Source of the DNA: Kamptonema formosum PCC 10802
Lineage (GTDB): Bacteria; Cyanobacteriota; Cyanobacteriia; Cyanobacteriales; Oscillatoriaceae
NCBI RefSeq assembly: GCF_000332335.1
Contig: NZ_KB235952.1
Location: forward strand, 8,613-41,302
Direction: 5' to 3'
Length of the DNA: 32,690 bases
The notes under the pieces were generated by a model. The model saw nothing but the letters and a program-made list of their open reading frames with translations. It searched no databases and was not told the origin of the DNA. Made by a program: the position numbers and the translations under genes. Every line of letters starts with the position of its first letter. The first letter of the stretch is position 1. This document shows positions 16,208-23,901 of the stretch, piece by piece.

Positions 16208-19200
16208 TCAGTGCAAGCCGGCGCAAGTGAAAGCAGCCCAGAAACAGAGCTGTGAAAAGGGCAATTCCTCTGGAGAAGTTTTAAGTTTGTCAATCTGATT
16301 CGTCACACCGGCATACTTGCGATATTCCCCATCCCATTTCAAATAGTCCTCCGAACCTTCCGGGAATTGCTTTCGCTTGCTTCTCGCTTCCTTTCGAGCC
16401 GAGCTTACTTGCTGAGAGATTTCTGCCAAATCCGCTTTCGTGAGTTCCCGCAGTTTGACTTGCGCTTTCCGCAAAGCTTCCGGGCGGCTGTTGCCTTCTT
16501 GCCGGTGTTTGTAATAAAATATAGAAAACAGCGCTGTTGCCAAGTCATCCACTGCCCAAAGTGTGCTGACCGCACTGCGGGCACCGGCACACAAAAAGCC
16601 GGTGGAGAGCGTCAAAATATCCTCCGTCAGTGGCGGCACACCCAAACCCGTCTCGCAGCAGGAGAGAAACACATCCGAGAGAGCCGGCAGACGCCATGCC
16701 GGTGTCATCAGCTGCCCCAAAGTTATACTGCCATCCCCTAATCTTAGCACAGATTCCAGAGGATTGTCAAGGCGAGATTGGGCGTGGTGACAGGAGTGAA
16801 GGACCTGGACTTGTTCAGCGAGCCGGCGGTAGTTGTCGCGGGTAGCTTGAGTTTTGCCTTTCAGCCGCCGGCTCTCAGGAATGCCGCACAGCTGGGCAAT
16901 TTGTTCGCCTTCAAAGCCGGCACACGGGAGGTTGTCTTCCGCATCTTCCACCGTGCCATATTCTAGAGCGCTGAGTTGCGTCTCCACCTCGCCGCGATTG
17001 GCGCAAAATTCCAAAATTTGACAGCTGGGGGTGTAGCGGATGAGGAATTTGTCCCCCAGATATTTCGCGCTCGCCCCCAACTGCGAATCCGAGGTGGGAG
17101 AGGGGGGAACCGGCAAAGCGGCGAAAGGAATTAGATACAGCAAGTGGTGAGGCACAATAATGAGTTCTTCAATGCCGGCTAGATGTTCGGCAATCAGCTT
17201 GTTAATTTCAAGCCGGTGAGCCAGTTCCGCTAAGAAAGGACTCATGCCGGTGCGCCACTGCTGTTGCCGGTCAGCTTTTTCAGCTTTGGTTTCACCCTCA
17301 CAGGCTAAATAGGGCAACAGCCAATTTTCCCGTATCCAAGCCGGCAAAACTTTGATTCCTTGTCCGGGACAAATCTGCGCCGCAATCTGGTTTTGCCGCA
17401 CCACAAAGATATACGTGTGGCTCTCGGTAGTGTAGAAACTGAGAATGGCAGTTGTAGGCTGAGAAATCAGCTGCTGTATGGCAAGCAAATTAGGAGCGTC
17501 TACCTTAATTTCACCGGCAAGTACGGGATCGAGGCGTCTGATCTGTTCCCAGATTTGCAGTTTTTGGGCTTCTAAAGCAGCGATAGTGTCGTTGCGGGCT
17601 TTTAGGGCGGCGCGGCTGAGCGTGCCCATCAGTTCGCGATTGCTGCCGGCATCCTTTTGAGAGTGCTGCCGGTCAATTTGCTGTTGCAAGCTGTCAAATT
17701 GCTGCAATAACTCCTTGACCTTTGGGGGAATTTCGCCCCCCGAGTAGAGATCATTACTCGCCATCAAGTCTACCAGGCGTTTGCAGCGGGAGCGCTCGAC
17801 ATATTCAAAAGCTTTGTCGAGTTTGCCGGTGTTGATGCAAGCTTGCACCATATTGTGATACACAGGAATAGCCTTTTCCATAATTTCCTGCCGGCGGGAT
17901 TCAGAAGCTACCCAAGTGCGGCTGGTTTCCACAGCTTCAATAGCGAGGGCGTATGCTTCAATCGCTTCTGCCCACAGTTCAGCCCTGAATGCTGTATTGC
18001 CCATATTTTGTCCTGCTTTGAAGCAAGGTTCCGGATATGCTGTGGGGGTCGATATTTCTAGAGCCGCTCGATAATAAGTTAATGCCTCCGCTATCTGCCC
18101 TCGCTCTTGAGAAACATTGCCCAGATGCATTTGTGCCATTGCCCAATTTTCGGGAAAGGCATTGCGGGTGTAAACTTGCAAGGCAGCTTGAAAGGCGGCG
18201 CTCGCCTGGTCTATATTCTCCGACTTTTCACCCCGAATCCGGAAGAAGTAAGCATTCCCCAGATTCATTTGAACTCCAGCCCAATCACTGGGAAATTCCT
18301 GGAGGGTGTAAACTTCTAATGCAGCTTTGTTAGCCGCCAGTGCCAATTCTAGATTTTCGGCTCTGTCGCCCTCGATCCGGTGGCGGTAATCAACTGCCAA
18401 ATTCATTTGGGTCATCGCCCATAATTTTGGACAGACATCTCGGGTGCGGACTTGCAAAGCGGCTTGGTGCGCGGCGATCGCTCGTTCTAAGTTTTCGGCT
18501 TTATCGCCCCAAATCCTGTAACGGTAAGCCAGCCCCAAATTATTTTTAATTTTGCCCCATCCTTCAGGGGAATCCTCATCCTCACGAGTGCAAACCTGTA
18601 ACGCTTTTTCAAAGGCGTCAATGGCCACTTCCAAATTTTCAGCTCTGTCGCCTTTGATTCGCTGACCGTAGGCAATACCCAGCAAGTTTTGTATCTCCGC
18701 CCATAGTATCTCCGCCCAGAGTTCCGAATTGGCATCGCGATTCAAGACTTTCAAAGCAGTTTGACAGCAGGCGATAGTCTCTTCTATATTCTCAGCTACA
18801 TTTCCGAGCGGACAATTGGTAATTATCTGACTGAAATTGTACAGAATAACTGCTTTTTGATCAGCTTCAGACTGCATATCTGTTGCCCAGTTACGAAACC
18901 GCTGAATAAAGTGAGTATCTCGCTCCAGGTATGCTTGTAGAATTGGGTGCGCTGATTCCGGGCTGTCATCGCTTCTGAGCATTGGCATGATTGCCTGAAT
19001 AATGAAATTGCGACATTCTTGAGAAATTGCTGCAGGTGACTCCTTGCCGGTGTTGCCATGACGCCCAGAAGGTTGTTCCAATTTCAGCGTTACTGCCAAA
19101 TTCGCAGCAATATGCATTAAAAAGTCAGCTAGCTCGCGTTCGCCATCCTCCTTTAGTAGCATTGCTACCTGTACCATAGTCTTGAGCAAGCCGGCATCAA

Positions 19201-19336
19201 TCAGATGTTGCTTAGCCCTCAAAACCTTGAGTTCCTGGCCACTCCGACATTCGAGGAGCGCTTCGATCAGCTTGAAATACTCTTTTTGGCGTTTGCTGAC
19301 CTTTTTGGGCTGTTTAGAATCGAATCCTTTTGCCAT
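16208..19336 (-). CDS. CHAT-domain caspase-like protein with TPR repeats
   Basis: The 1042-residue protein starts at the ATG at 19336, with AGGAG eight bases upstream; a GTG 20 codons earlier is also open. An N-terminal helical region (about 1-160) is followed by long TPR-like repeats (about 165-480). These have a period near 50 residues and recurring WA--Q-NLG-AY--RI-GD-AENLE-AI-A---AL-V. A helical linker (about 500-620) leads to a C-terminal CHAT protease domain (about 640-1042). The caspase-like dyad appears retained: a histidine in VLHSCHHAQ (about residue 850) and the cysteine of FLSCCETG (about 894). CHAT proteins are cysteine peptidases used in developmental control (HetF), defence and cell-death circuits. 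The substrate is unknown. The gene lies next to a toxin-antitoxin pair on the same strand, with a gap of about 140 bp. Confidence 0.9.
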   Translation of the reverse strand: MAKGFDSKQPKKVSKRQKEYFKLIEALLECRSGQELKVLRAKQHLIDAGLLKTMVQVAMLLKEDGERELADFLMHIAANLAVTLKLEQPSGRHGNTGKESPAAISQECRNFIIQAIMPMLRSDDSPESAHPILQAYLERDTHFIQRFRNWATDMQSEADQKAVILYNFSQIITNCPLGNVAENIEETIACCQTALKVLNRDANSELWAEILWAEIQNLLGIAYGQRIKGDRAENLEVAIDAFEKALQVCTREDEDSPEGWGKIKNNLGLAYRYRIWGDKAENLERAIAAHQAALQVRTRDVCPKLWAMTQMNLAVDYRHRIEGDRAENLELALAANKAALEVYTLQEFPSDWAGVQMNLGNAYFFRIRGEKSENIDQASAAFQAALQVYTRNAFPENWAMAQMHLGNVSQERGQIAEALTYYRAALEISTPTAYPEPCFKAGQNMGNTAFRAELWAEAIEAYALAIEAVETSRTWVASESRRQEIMEKAIPVYHNMVQACINTGKLDKAFEYVERSRCKRLVDLMASNDLYSGGEIPPKVKELLQQFDSLQQQIDRQHSQKDAGSNRELMGTLSRAALKARNDTIAALEAQKLQIWEQIRRLDPVLAGEIKVDAPNLLAIQQLISQPTTAILSFYTTESHTYIFVVRQNQIAAQICPGQGIKVLPAWIRENWLLPYLACEGETKAEKADRQQQWRTGMSPFLAELAHRLEINKLIAEHLAGIEELIIVPHHLLYLIPFAALPVPPSPTSDSQLGASAKYLGDKFLIRYTPSCQILEFCANRGEVETQLSALEYGTVEDAEDNLPCAGFEGEQIAQLCGIPESRRLKGKTQATRDNYRRLAEQVQVLHSCHHAQSRLDNPLESVLRLGDGSITLGQLMTPAWRLPALSDVFLSCCETGLGVPPLTEDILTLSTGFLCAGARSAVSTLWAVDDLATALFSIFYYKHRQEGNSRPEALRKAQVKLRELTKADLAEISQQVSSARKEARSKRKQFPEGSEDYLKWDGEYRKYAGVTNQIDKLKTSPEELPFSQLCFWAAFTCAGLH

Positions 19337-19475
19337 ATAGACTGCTCCTGACAGTGCTGCCAAACCTGCAAAACTTTTTCGCGCCGGCAGACTCACCTAG
19401 CTGCAAAGCTTCCCAGTCCTATCTTTCAAACTTCCTGCAAATTATCCTAGCTTCTATTTTATCCAAACACTCACC

Positions 19476-20192
19476 TTATATCAACCCCATATCTCCCAAC
19501 TTCTCCAGCAACTCTTCAGCCAAATCCAGCAACTGAATCTCATCCTCCCCCTCATCACTCGAATCGCGATTCATCCCCGCACCCCCAGCACTAACCCCAC
19601 CGGCTAACAGATTCTTCACAGCAAAAATCCGCTCATCCTCTTCAGAAAGACTCAAGCATCTTTCCAAGTCAGCCGCAAGTTCTGAAATCGCGCGCCCTCC
19701 CAGCCTCTCCCGCACCTTTATCGCCACCGGCTCATCACTTTCCAGAAACGATTCTATCACAGAAACATCTCTCTGCGACAAATGCCTTATCGCCGCCAGA
19801 ACATACTCCCGCAAACTCATCCCCTCAGCCTCAGCAAGGGCTCGCACTTCCACCGGCACATCCACCAGAACCCCCCCCTCACTATCGCTCACCTGATAGA
19901 GTTCATCCCCAGACTTTACCGCCACCAGCAAATCCGCCCCCAGCGCTTGCAAATAGCGCAGCACCGACTCGAACTCCCGATCTTTCAGCGCCGACTCCAA
20001 CTTCGACACAGCAGCTTGCTGCACCCCCAACTTTTCCGCCAGCTGCGCCTGAGTCAGCCCGGCTTTTGTCCGCAACTCCCGCATCGCATCAGTCAAATAC
20101 AGCCGCAGGTACTCCAGCTTTCCCTCCAGAATCACCTCCGGATCGTGACTCACTTTTGTGTTCAGCCACTCCTGAAAATTATACTTCTTCAT
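19476..20192 (-). CDS. XRE-family helix-turn-helix antitoxin (HigA-like)
   Basis: The 238-residue protein has an XRE-type helix-turn-helix at about residues 35-90 (MRELRTKAGLTQAQLAEKLGVQQAAVSKLE), preceded by a short conserved start (KYNFQEWLNTKVSHDPEV). The C-terminal half (about 105-238) is longer than in most HigA antitoxins. It contains acidic stretches and a part resembling small ribbon-helix proteins (VPVEVRALAEAEGMSLREYVLAAIRHL). Its ATG overlaps the toxin stop by four bases (ATGA), giving toxin-first order and translational coupling, typical of HigBA. It probably neutralises the upstream toxin and represses the operon through the repeated sites at 20615-20661. The end of the gene is acidic and Asp/Glu/Leu-rich. 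Confidence 0.85.
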   Translation of the reverse strand: MKKYNFQEWLNTKVSHDPEVILEGKLEYLRLYLTDAMRELRTKAGLTQAQLAEKLGVQQAAVSKLESALKDREFESVLRYLQALGADLLVAVKSGDELYQVSDSEGGVLVDVPVEVRALAEAEGMSLREYVLAAIRHLSQRDVSVIESFLESDEPVAIKVRERLGGRAISELAADLERCLSLSEEDERIFAVKNLLAGGVSAGGAGMNRDSSDEGEDEIQLLDLAEELLEKLGDMGLI

Positions 20193-20596
20193 CGCCCTTC
20201 CCTCTCCTTCAACTCCCGCAATCTCTGTCGAGCCGGTTCCTTATCACTGTCACGAATCCTACGGTCATATTTTTTCATAAAAGCGTGCAGCACCACAAAA
20301 CGCTGCGGGAAAGCCGGTGTCAGGATAAACCGAGGATTGTGTTCGCTCTTCGTGAGGCGAAACTCATACAAATCATCCTCCAATTTCTCGAAATTATCAC
20401 TCATCAGAGATGCCAACCCTTTCTCGCACAGACGGCGGAGATTGAACTGCAGCCTGTTGCTTTCCGATAGAGTCAGCACCGGCTGTGGCCCATCTGCCGG
20501 CAACTCAGCCGGTGGCATCAGCTCAACAAAATAAGCCAGCAGCGCCTTAGGGACTTCCCCACTCCCATCCTCATACAGCTCCCAAGTCCAAGTCAC
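20189..20596 (-). CDS. RelE/HigB-type (Gp49-like) toxin
   Basis: The 135-residue protein ends with the Gp49/HigB signature: LYEFRLTKSEHNPRFILTP, then RFVVLHAFMKKYDRR, then ARQRLRELKER. In this family those basic residues and the VLHAFMKK strand belong to the ribosome-dependent mRNA interferase fold. The N-terminus (MTWTWELYED) and a 45-residue insert before the core (about residues 25-70) are longer than in minimal toxins. Translation probably starts at the GTG at 20596, since GGGAGG lies six bases upstream. An ATG two bases earlier is out of frame and meets TGA at once. The stop overlaps the antitoxin start by four bases. mRNA cleavage is inferred from the family. Confidence 0.8.
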   Translation of the reverse strand: MTWTWELYEDGSGEVPKALLAYFVELMPPAELPADGPQPVLTLSESNRLQFNLRRLCEKGLASLMSDNFEKLEDDLYEFRLTKSEHNPRFILTPAFPQRFVVLHAFMKKYDRRIRDSDKEPARQRLRELKEREGR

Positions 20597-20608
20597 ATCC
20601 TACCTCCC

Positions 20609-20661
20609 AGTCTAATATTCTTTTCAGGGAATGTCAAGGATTATATTCTTTTTAAGGAATG
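20609..20661 (-). promoter_or_regulatory. promoter and duplicated operator of the toxin-antitoxin operon
   Basis: Two 19-base direct repeats (20615-20633 and 20643-20661) differ at two positions and are spaced 28 bases apart. On the minus strand each reads CATTCC-TNAAAAGAATAT and holds an inverted repeat ATTC-N8-GAAT. Copy 1 fills exactly the 17-base spacer between TTGACA (20632-20637) and TAGACT (20609-20614). Copy 2 overlaps a TATAAT (20640-20645). Binding of the XRE antitoxin here would block both candidate promoters. The sequence pattern is seen; the regulator is inferred. Confidence 0.65.
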
Positions 20662-20878
20662 GCCGGCAGGGATGGCCCATCTCCTCTCTATTGAAATGCA
20701 CCCAGCAGCCAGCGCTGGTGTCCGTGAGTGCCGGTGCCCTCCCCCTGTCCCGTCTTCTTCCTTGGCGTTCCCTCACGCCGGCACTCAGCAACACATCCGG
20801 GCTCAAGCTGTCCTGACCCAACCCACTGCCATTTCAGCAGCAGATCAGCACCCCCAAAGCAAGCCACCGCGCCACCCA

Positions 20879-21814
20879 TCAGCCAGACTGCCCCCCAAAC
20901 CGTTCCAGGAGTTCCTCGCGAGAAAGACTCAGCAGCAGTCGGGTTAACTCCTCTGCCGGCAACTGCAACAAAGGCGCAACTATCCCCGCCAGTTGGTCAT
21001 CCAGAGAGCCAAATCGAACTCTCAGAAGGTTTTCAACCATCTCCCGCCGGTCTTCGAGCCGGCCTTCTTGTCGGCCTTCTTGTCGGCCTTCTTGCCGGCC
21101 TTCCTGTAAGGTTTCTTCCCGCCAACGCAGATAAGCCGGTGATAACTTCATAATCAACTCCCGATCCTCATTAGTTAAATTTTCACTTGTTTCTAGAGTC
21201 ATGCGCCAATTAGAAAGCAGCTCTAGTAAACTGGTGCGTAACGGGTGCCCCTGTGGGAGTGCCGCTAGTTCATAGATAGCCGTTTCCTGAGTTTTATCCT
21301 TGCCCAGAACGCGCAGCCAGAGCGTCTCTTGAGTTCGCGGCAGTTGGTTAATCGCCACCAGCGCCGTCTTCTGGAACTCTGGCAGAAAATAAACGCCTGC
21401 GGGCCAGTTGCCAGACTCATCGAGTTTGGCCCCACATCCGTTCAGCAGTCTGGCGGAACAAGAAGGCGATAGAACCCACAACCTGGGCCAGTCTGTTTCG
21501 CTAAAGGGGCGCTGTTCGCGTCTGGCTCTCCGCCGCAGATCCCTGCGGACTTCATTCAACTTGCTTTGGCAATCTAGCACTTCCTCTGGCGTTGGGGGAT
21601 TCCGGAACGGCTCGAACAGAGCGGCGGTTGCGGCCATTTGGCCCAGCAAACCAAGAAGCTGCGGGTCTGTTGCGGGTTGGGGTGCCGGCACAAACCAGAC
21701 ATCAATTTGGCGGACTTCCGGCGACACTTCGCGGCTAGTCTCTACTTGACCCAGAGGCGCTAACAGCTCCTCTAAATATTGTTTCGCAAACTGGTCGTGA
21801 GGCTGTCGCGTCAT
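20879..21814 (-). CDS. PD-(D/E)XK/Rpn-like protein with DUF4351-type C-terminus
   Basis: The 311-residue protein belongs to a family abundant in cyanobacteria and often mislabelled as a flagellar assembly protein. Its N-terminus (MTRQPHDQFAKQYLEELLAP, then REVSPEVRQIDVWFVP) resembles the PD-(D/E)XK nuclease-like core of Rpn/transposase-associated proteins. The acidic D in IDVWF is a likely metal ligand. Near residues 238-262 there is a tandem EGRQ repeat encoded by 12-bp units (about 21057-21110). The last 50 residues (LLRVRFGSLDDQLAGIVAPLLQLP and onward) look like DUF4351. The ATG at 21814 has a G-rich ribosome-binding site eight bases upstream. Function is uncertain: nuclease activity is suggested by the fold only. 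It shares a strand with the toxin-antitoxin operon and is 280 bp upstream of it. Confidence 0.75.
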   Translation of the reverse strand: MTRQPHDQFAKQYLEELLAPLGQVETSREVSPEVRQIDVWFVPAPQPATDPQLLGLLGQMAATAALFEPFRNPPTPEEVLDCQSKLNEVRRDLRRRARREQRPFSETDWPRLWVLSPSCSARLLNGCGAKLDESGNWPAGVYFLPEFQKTALVAINQLPRTQETLWLRVLGKDKTQETAIYELAALPQGHPLRTSLLELLSNWRMTLETSENLTNEDRELIMKLSPAYLRWREETLQEGRQEGRQEGRQEGRLEDRREMVENLLRVRFGSLDDQLAGIVAPLLQLPAEELTRLLLSLSREELLERFGGQSG

Positions 21815-21900
21815 CTGTTGCTCCCCCAATGCCTGCCTACTTCTCTACTTTAATTCTCAACTCGCGCGGCTCGCGCCCCTCTCCCTCTCCCCTCTCTTCC

Positions 21901-21952
21901 TTGGCGTTCTCGGCGTCTACCCTGCGGGAAGCCGCTTCGCGTCTAAGGCGGT
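21901..21952. repeat. GCG-rich palindromic cyanobacterial repeat
   Basis: The segment TTGGCGTT-(5)-GGCGTCTACC, then GCGGGAAGCCGCTTCGCGTCTA contains GCGGGAAGC-type palindromes and the GCGTCTA phrase twice. Phrases of this kind occur as dispersed repeats in many cyanobacteria. CTTCCTTGGCGTTC is also present at about 20758. It lies in the 200-bp gap between two divergent genes. Confidence 0.5.
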
Positions 21953-22014
21953 TCCACCCTCCCCCCAAATAAGGCACAATCAAAACAGACCCCACCGGCA
22001 CCCAGCAACCCATC

Positions 22015-23250
22015 GTGGCCCAAGTCCTGCTCGAAAATATCTACAAAAGCTTCCCCAACCGCACCGGCACACCGGCACCCTCAGAAGATCCCTCCTCCCA
22101 AAAAGCCGGCGTCAACATCTTGCGGCGCATCAACCTCAGCGTCGAAGATGGCGAATTTATGGTATTGGTTGGCCCTTCTGGCTGCGGCAAAAGCACCTTG
22201 CTGCGCTTAATTGCCGGTTTGGAACAGCTCACCGCCGGCAACATCTGGGTGGGAGATCGCCTCGTCAACGATCTCCCCCCCAAAGCGCGAGACATCGCAA
22301 TGGTGTTCCAGAATTATGCGCTCTACCCCCACATGAGCGTTTATGACAATATCGCCTTTGGACTGCGGCGCACCGGCATGTCCGCAGGGGACACAGAGAG
22401 CCGGTGGGTTTCGGACACCCTCGCCGCCATCACCCGCTCCCTCCCCAAAGGACTGCGCTACCTTTCGGAAGGAGAGAAAGCGATTGACGAGCGAGTGCGC
22501 ACTGTCGCCGAGCTGCTGCAAATCGAATCATTGCTGAACCGGCTCCCCAAACAGCTCTCTGGCGGACAGAAGCAGCGCGTCGCCCTCGGGCGCGCTATCG
22601 CCCGCAACCCGCAAGTGTTTTTGATGGACGAGCCCCTGTCCAACCTGGACGCCAAACTGCGAGCGGAAACCCGGGCGCAAATTGTCAAGCTGCAGCGCCA
22701 GATCGGCACTACTACGATATATGTGACTCACGACCAAACGGAAGCGATGACGATGGGGGCTCGGATTGCGGTGATGAACTTGGGCCAAATCCAGCAAGTC
22801 GCCCCTCCCCTGGAACTCTACAATCGACCGGCAAACCGGTTTGTGGCGGAATTTATTGGATCGCCGCCGATGAATTTCCTGCCGGTGCAGGTGAAAGCCC
22901 CCCTGCAGATTGCCCACTCGCAGTTTCGCCTGACTCTGCCTGACCTGTGGGCCCGCGCCCTGGAAAATTACGATGGCCAGTGTGCGATCTTGGGGGTCCG
23001 CCCCGAACACTTGAGCGTCAGTCAGGCGGCGGTGAAAAACTTGCCGGTGCAGGTGGACTTGGTGGAAGCCCTCGGACACGAAACTTATTTATCGGTCAGC
23101 CTCGCCGGCAACAGCCCCACCCCATGCACCCTGCAGGTGCGAGTCGATCCAGACCGCGCGGTGCGCCCCGGCGAGCAACTCTGGCTGGCCATCCCACCCG
23201 ACAAGATCCATCTCTTTGACCCAGAAACCGGCACCGCCATCTGGCCCTAG
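22015..23250 (+). CDS. ABC transporter ATP-binding protein (MalK/UgpC type)
   Basis: The 411-residue ATPase has Walker A GPSGCGKST (53-61), the Q-loop in VFQNYALYPHMSV (about 96-108), signature LSGGQKQ (181-187), Walker B VFLMDEP (201-207), the switch histidine in VTHD (H239), and a MalK-like C-terminal TOBE/OB region (about 260-411). This is the carbohydrate-uptake (CUT1) class, used by sugar, glycerol-phosphate and glucosylglycerol importers. Relative to MalK there is an extra stretch of about 40 residues (120-160, within RTGMSAGDTES...EGEKAIDERV) before the signature, as in other cyanobacterial homologues. A short Pro/Ser insert also lies at 17-33. No permease or binding-protein gene is adjacent, so it probably energises a transporter encoded elsewhere. 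The start is GTG at 22015, with no clear ribosome-binding site. Confidence 0.9.
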   Translation: MAQVLLENIYKSFPNRTGTPAPSEDPSSQKAGVNILRRINLSVEDGEFMVLVGPSGCGKSTLLRLIAGLEQLTAGNIWVGDRLVNDLPPKARDIAMVFQNYALYPHMSVYDNIAFGLRRTGMSAGDTESRWVSDTLAAITRSLPKGLRYLSEGEKAIDERVRTVAELLQIESLLNRLPKQLSGGQKQRVALGRAIARNPQVFLMDEPLSNLDAKLRAETRAQIVKLQRQIGTTTIYVTHDQTEAMTMGARIAVMNLGQIQQVAPPLELYNRPANRFVAEFIGSPPMNFLPVQVKAPLQIAHSQFRLTLPDLWARALENYDGQCAILGVRPEHLSVSQAAVKNLPVQVDLVEALGHETYLSVSLAGNSPTPCTLQVRVDPDRAVRPGEQLWLAIPPDKIHLFDPETGTAIWP

Positions 23251-23518
23251 GGGCAGCGAAACAGCCCTTTTTATAACTTACGCCTGATTAGTTTGTCTTA
23301 AATAACACGGCTTACGGTCTGTTTCCCTTGCTTTGTAAAAGTAAAGCAATAAGACCGCTTTATTATTATTAGAATTATTCAAACGGATATCACCTCATGA
23401 CCTGCTCTCGGAAGAGGAGAGGCGGCCAAAGGGTGATGTTCGGGTAGGGCCATTTTGTCCGCGCCGCCAACATGCCGGTGCAGATTGTTGCACTTTTGGC
23501 AAGTTATAGCTACATTAA

Positions 23519-23534
23519 TTAACAGAAGTTAACA
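23519..23534 (+). promoter_or_regulatory. TTAACA direct repeat upstream of hli, HLR1-like
   Basis: TTAACA occurs at 23519-23524 and 23529-23534, a spacing of ten bases, 27 bases before the hli ATG. The ten-base period equals that of HLR1, the direct repeat bound by the response regulator RpaB at high-light genes. The core here is TTAACA and not TTACA, so the match is imperfect. TATAGC at about 23506 could be the -10. RpaB control is inferred. Confidence 0.35.
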
Positions 23535-23560
23535 AAACGTTGCGCTAGGAGAGGGCTACC

Positions 23561-23713
23561 ATGCAAAACGAAAACCGCAATGCTTGGCAGTGGGGCTTTA
23601 CTGCCGGTGCCGAAAACTGGAACGGTCGTTTGGCCATGATAGGCTTTGCCACCGCCCTGATTGTGGAACTGGTGACGGGCAAGGGTGTGCTGCACTTCTG
23701 GGGCTTGATGTAA
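23561..23713 (+). CDS. hli: high-light-inducible protein (Hlip/SCP)
   Basis: The 50-residue protein has one transmembrane helix with the chlorophyll-binding signature of Hlips. [13 protein letters not shown] (residues 18-30) carries E-x-x-N-x-R, followed by a hydrophobic helix and the typical ending LTG-x-G-like [13 protein letters not shown]. Hlips are thylakoid proteins that bind chlorophyll and carotenoid in dimers. They protect photosystem II assembly intermediates and chlorophyll synthesis under strong light. AGGAGAG lies eight bases before the ATG. The 310-bp upstream gap holds a weak hairpin after the ABC gene (GGGC/GCCC then TTTTT at about 23252-23273) and the TTAACA direct repeat. 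It is convergent with sigA. Confidence 0.93.
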   Translation: MQNENRNAWQWGFTAGAENWNGRLAMIGFATALIVELVTGKGVLHFWGLM

Positions 23714-23843
23714 TTGAGCTCTCAGTGCGGTGCCGGTGGGAACACGGATAATATCAAGTCCGCGCCGCACGCAACCGTTGGGGGGAGTGCCGAGACGGGA
23801 TTAAGCGCGTTCATGCACTAGCCCCCAGTTTTTTTTGATTTGA

Positions 23844-23895
23844 TAATTGCCAATTGCTAATTGCTAATTGCTTAGCAATTAGGGATTGGCAATTA
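23844..23895. repeat. nested TAATTGC heptamer inverted repeat
   Basis: TAATTGCCA (23844-23852) pairs with TGGCAATTA (23887-23895). Inside, CTAATTGCT (23864-23872) pairs with AGCAATTAG (23874-23882). The interior is tandem TTGCTAA heptamers. It lies 6 bases beyond the end of sigA, between convergent genes, and may serve as a two-way terminator. A T-run (23829-23836) precedes it. Confidence 0.65.
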
Positions 23896-23901
23896 GCGCT
23901 G

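Noticed and set aside
23714-23820. Possible tRNA or small RNA after hli
   Set aside because: No cloverleaf, no T-loop GTTCRA motif and no clear promoter were found.
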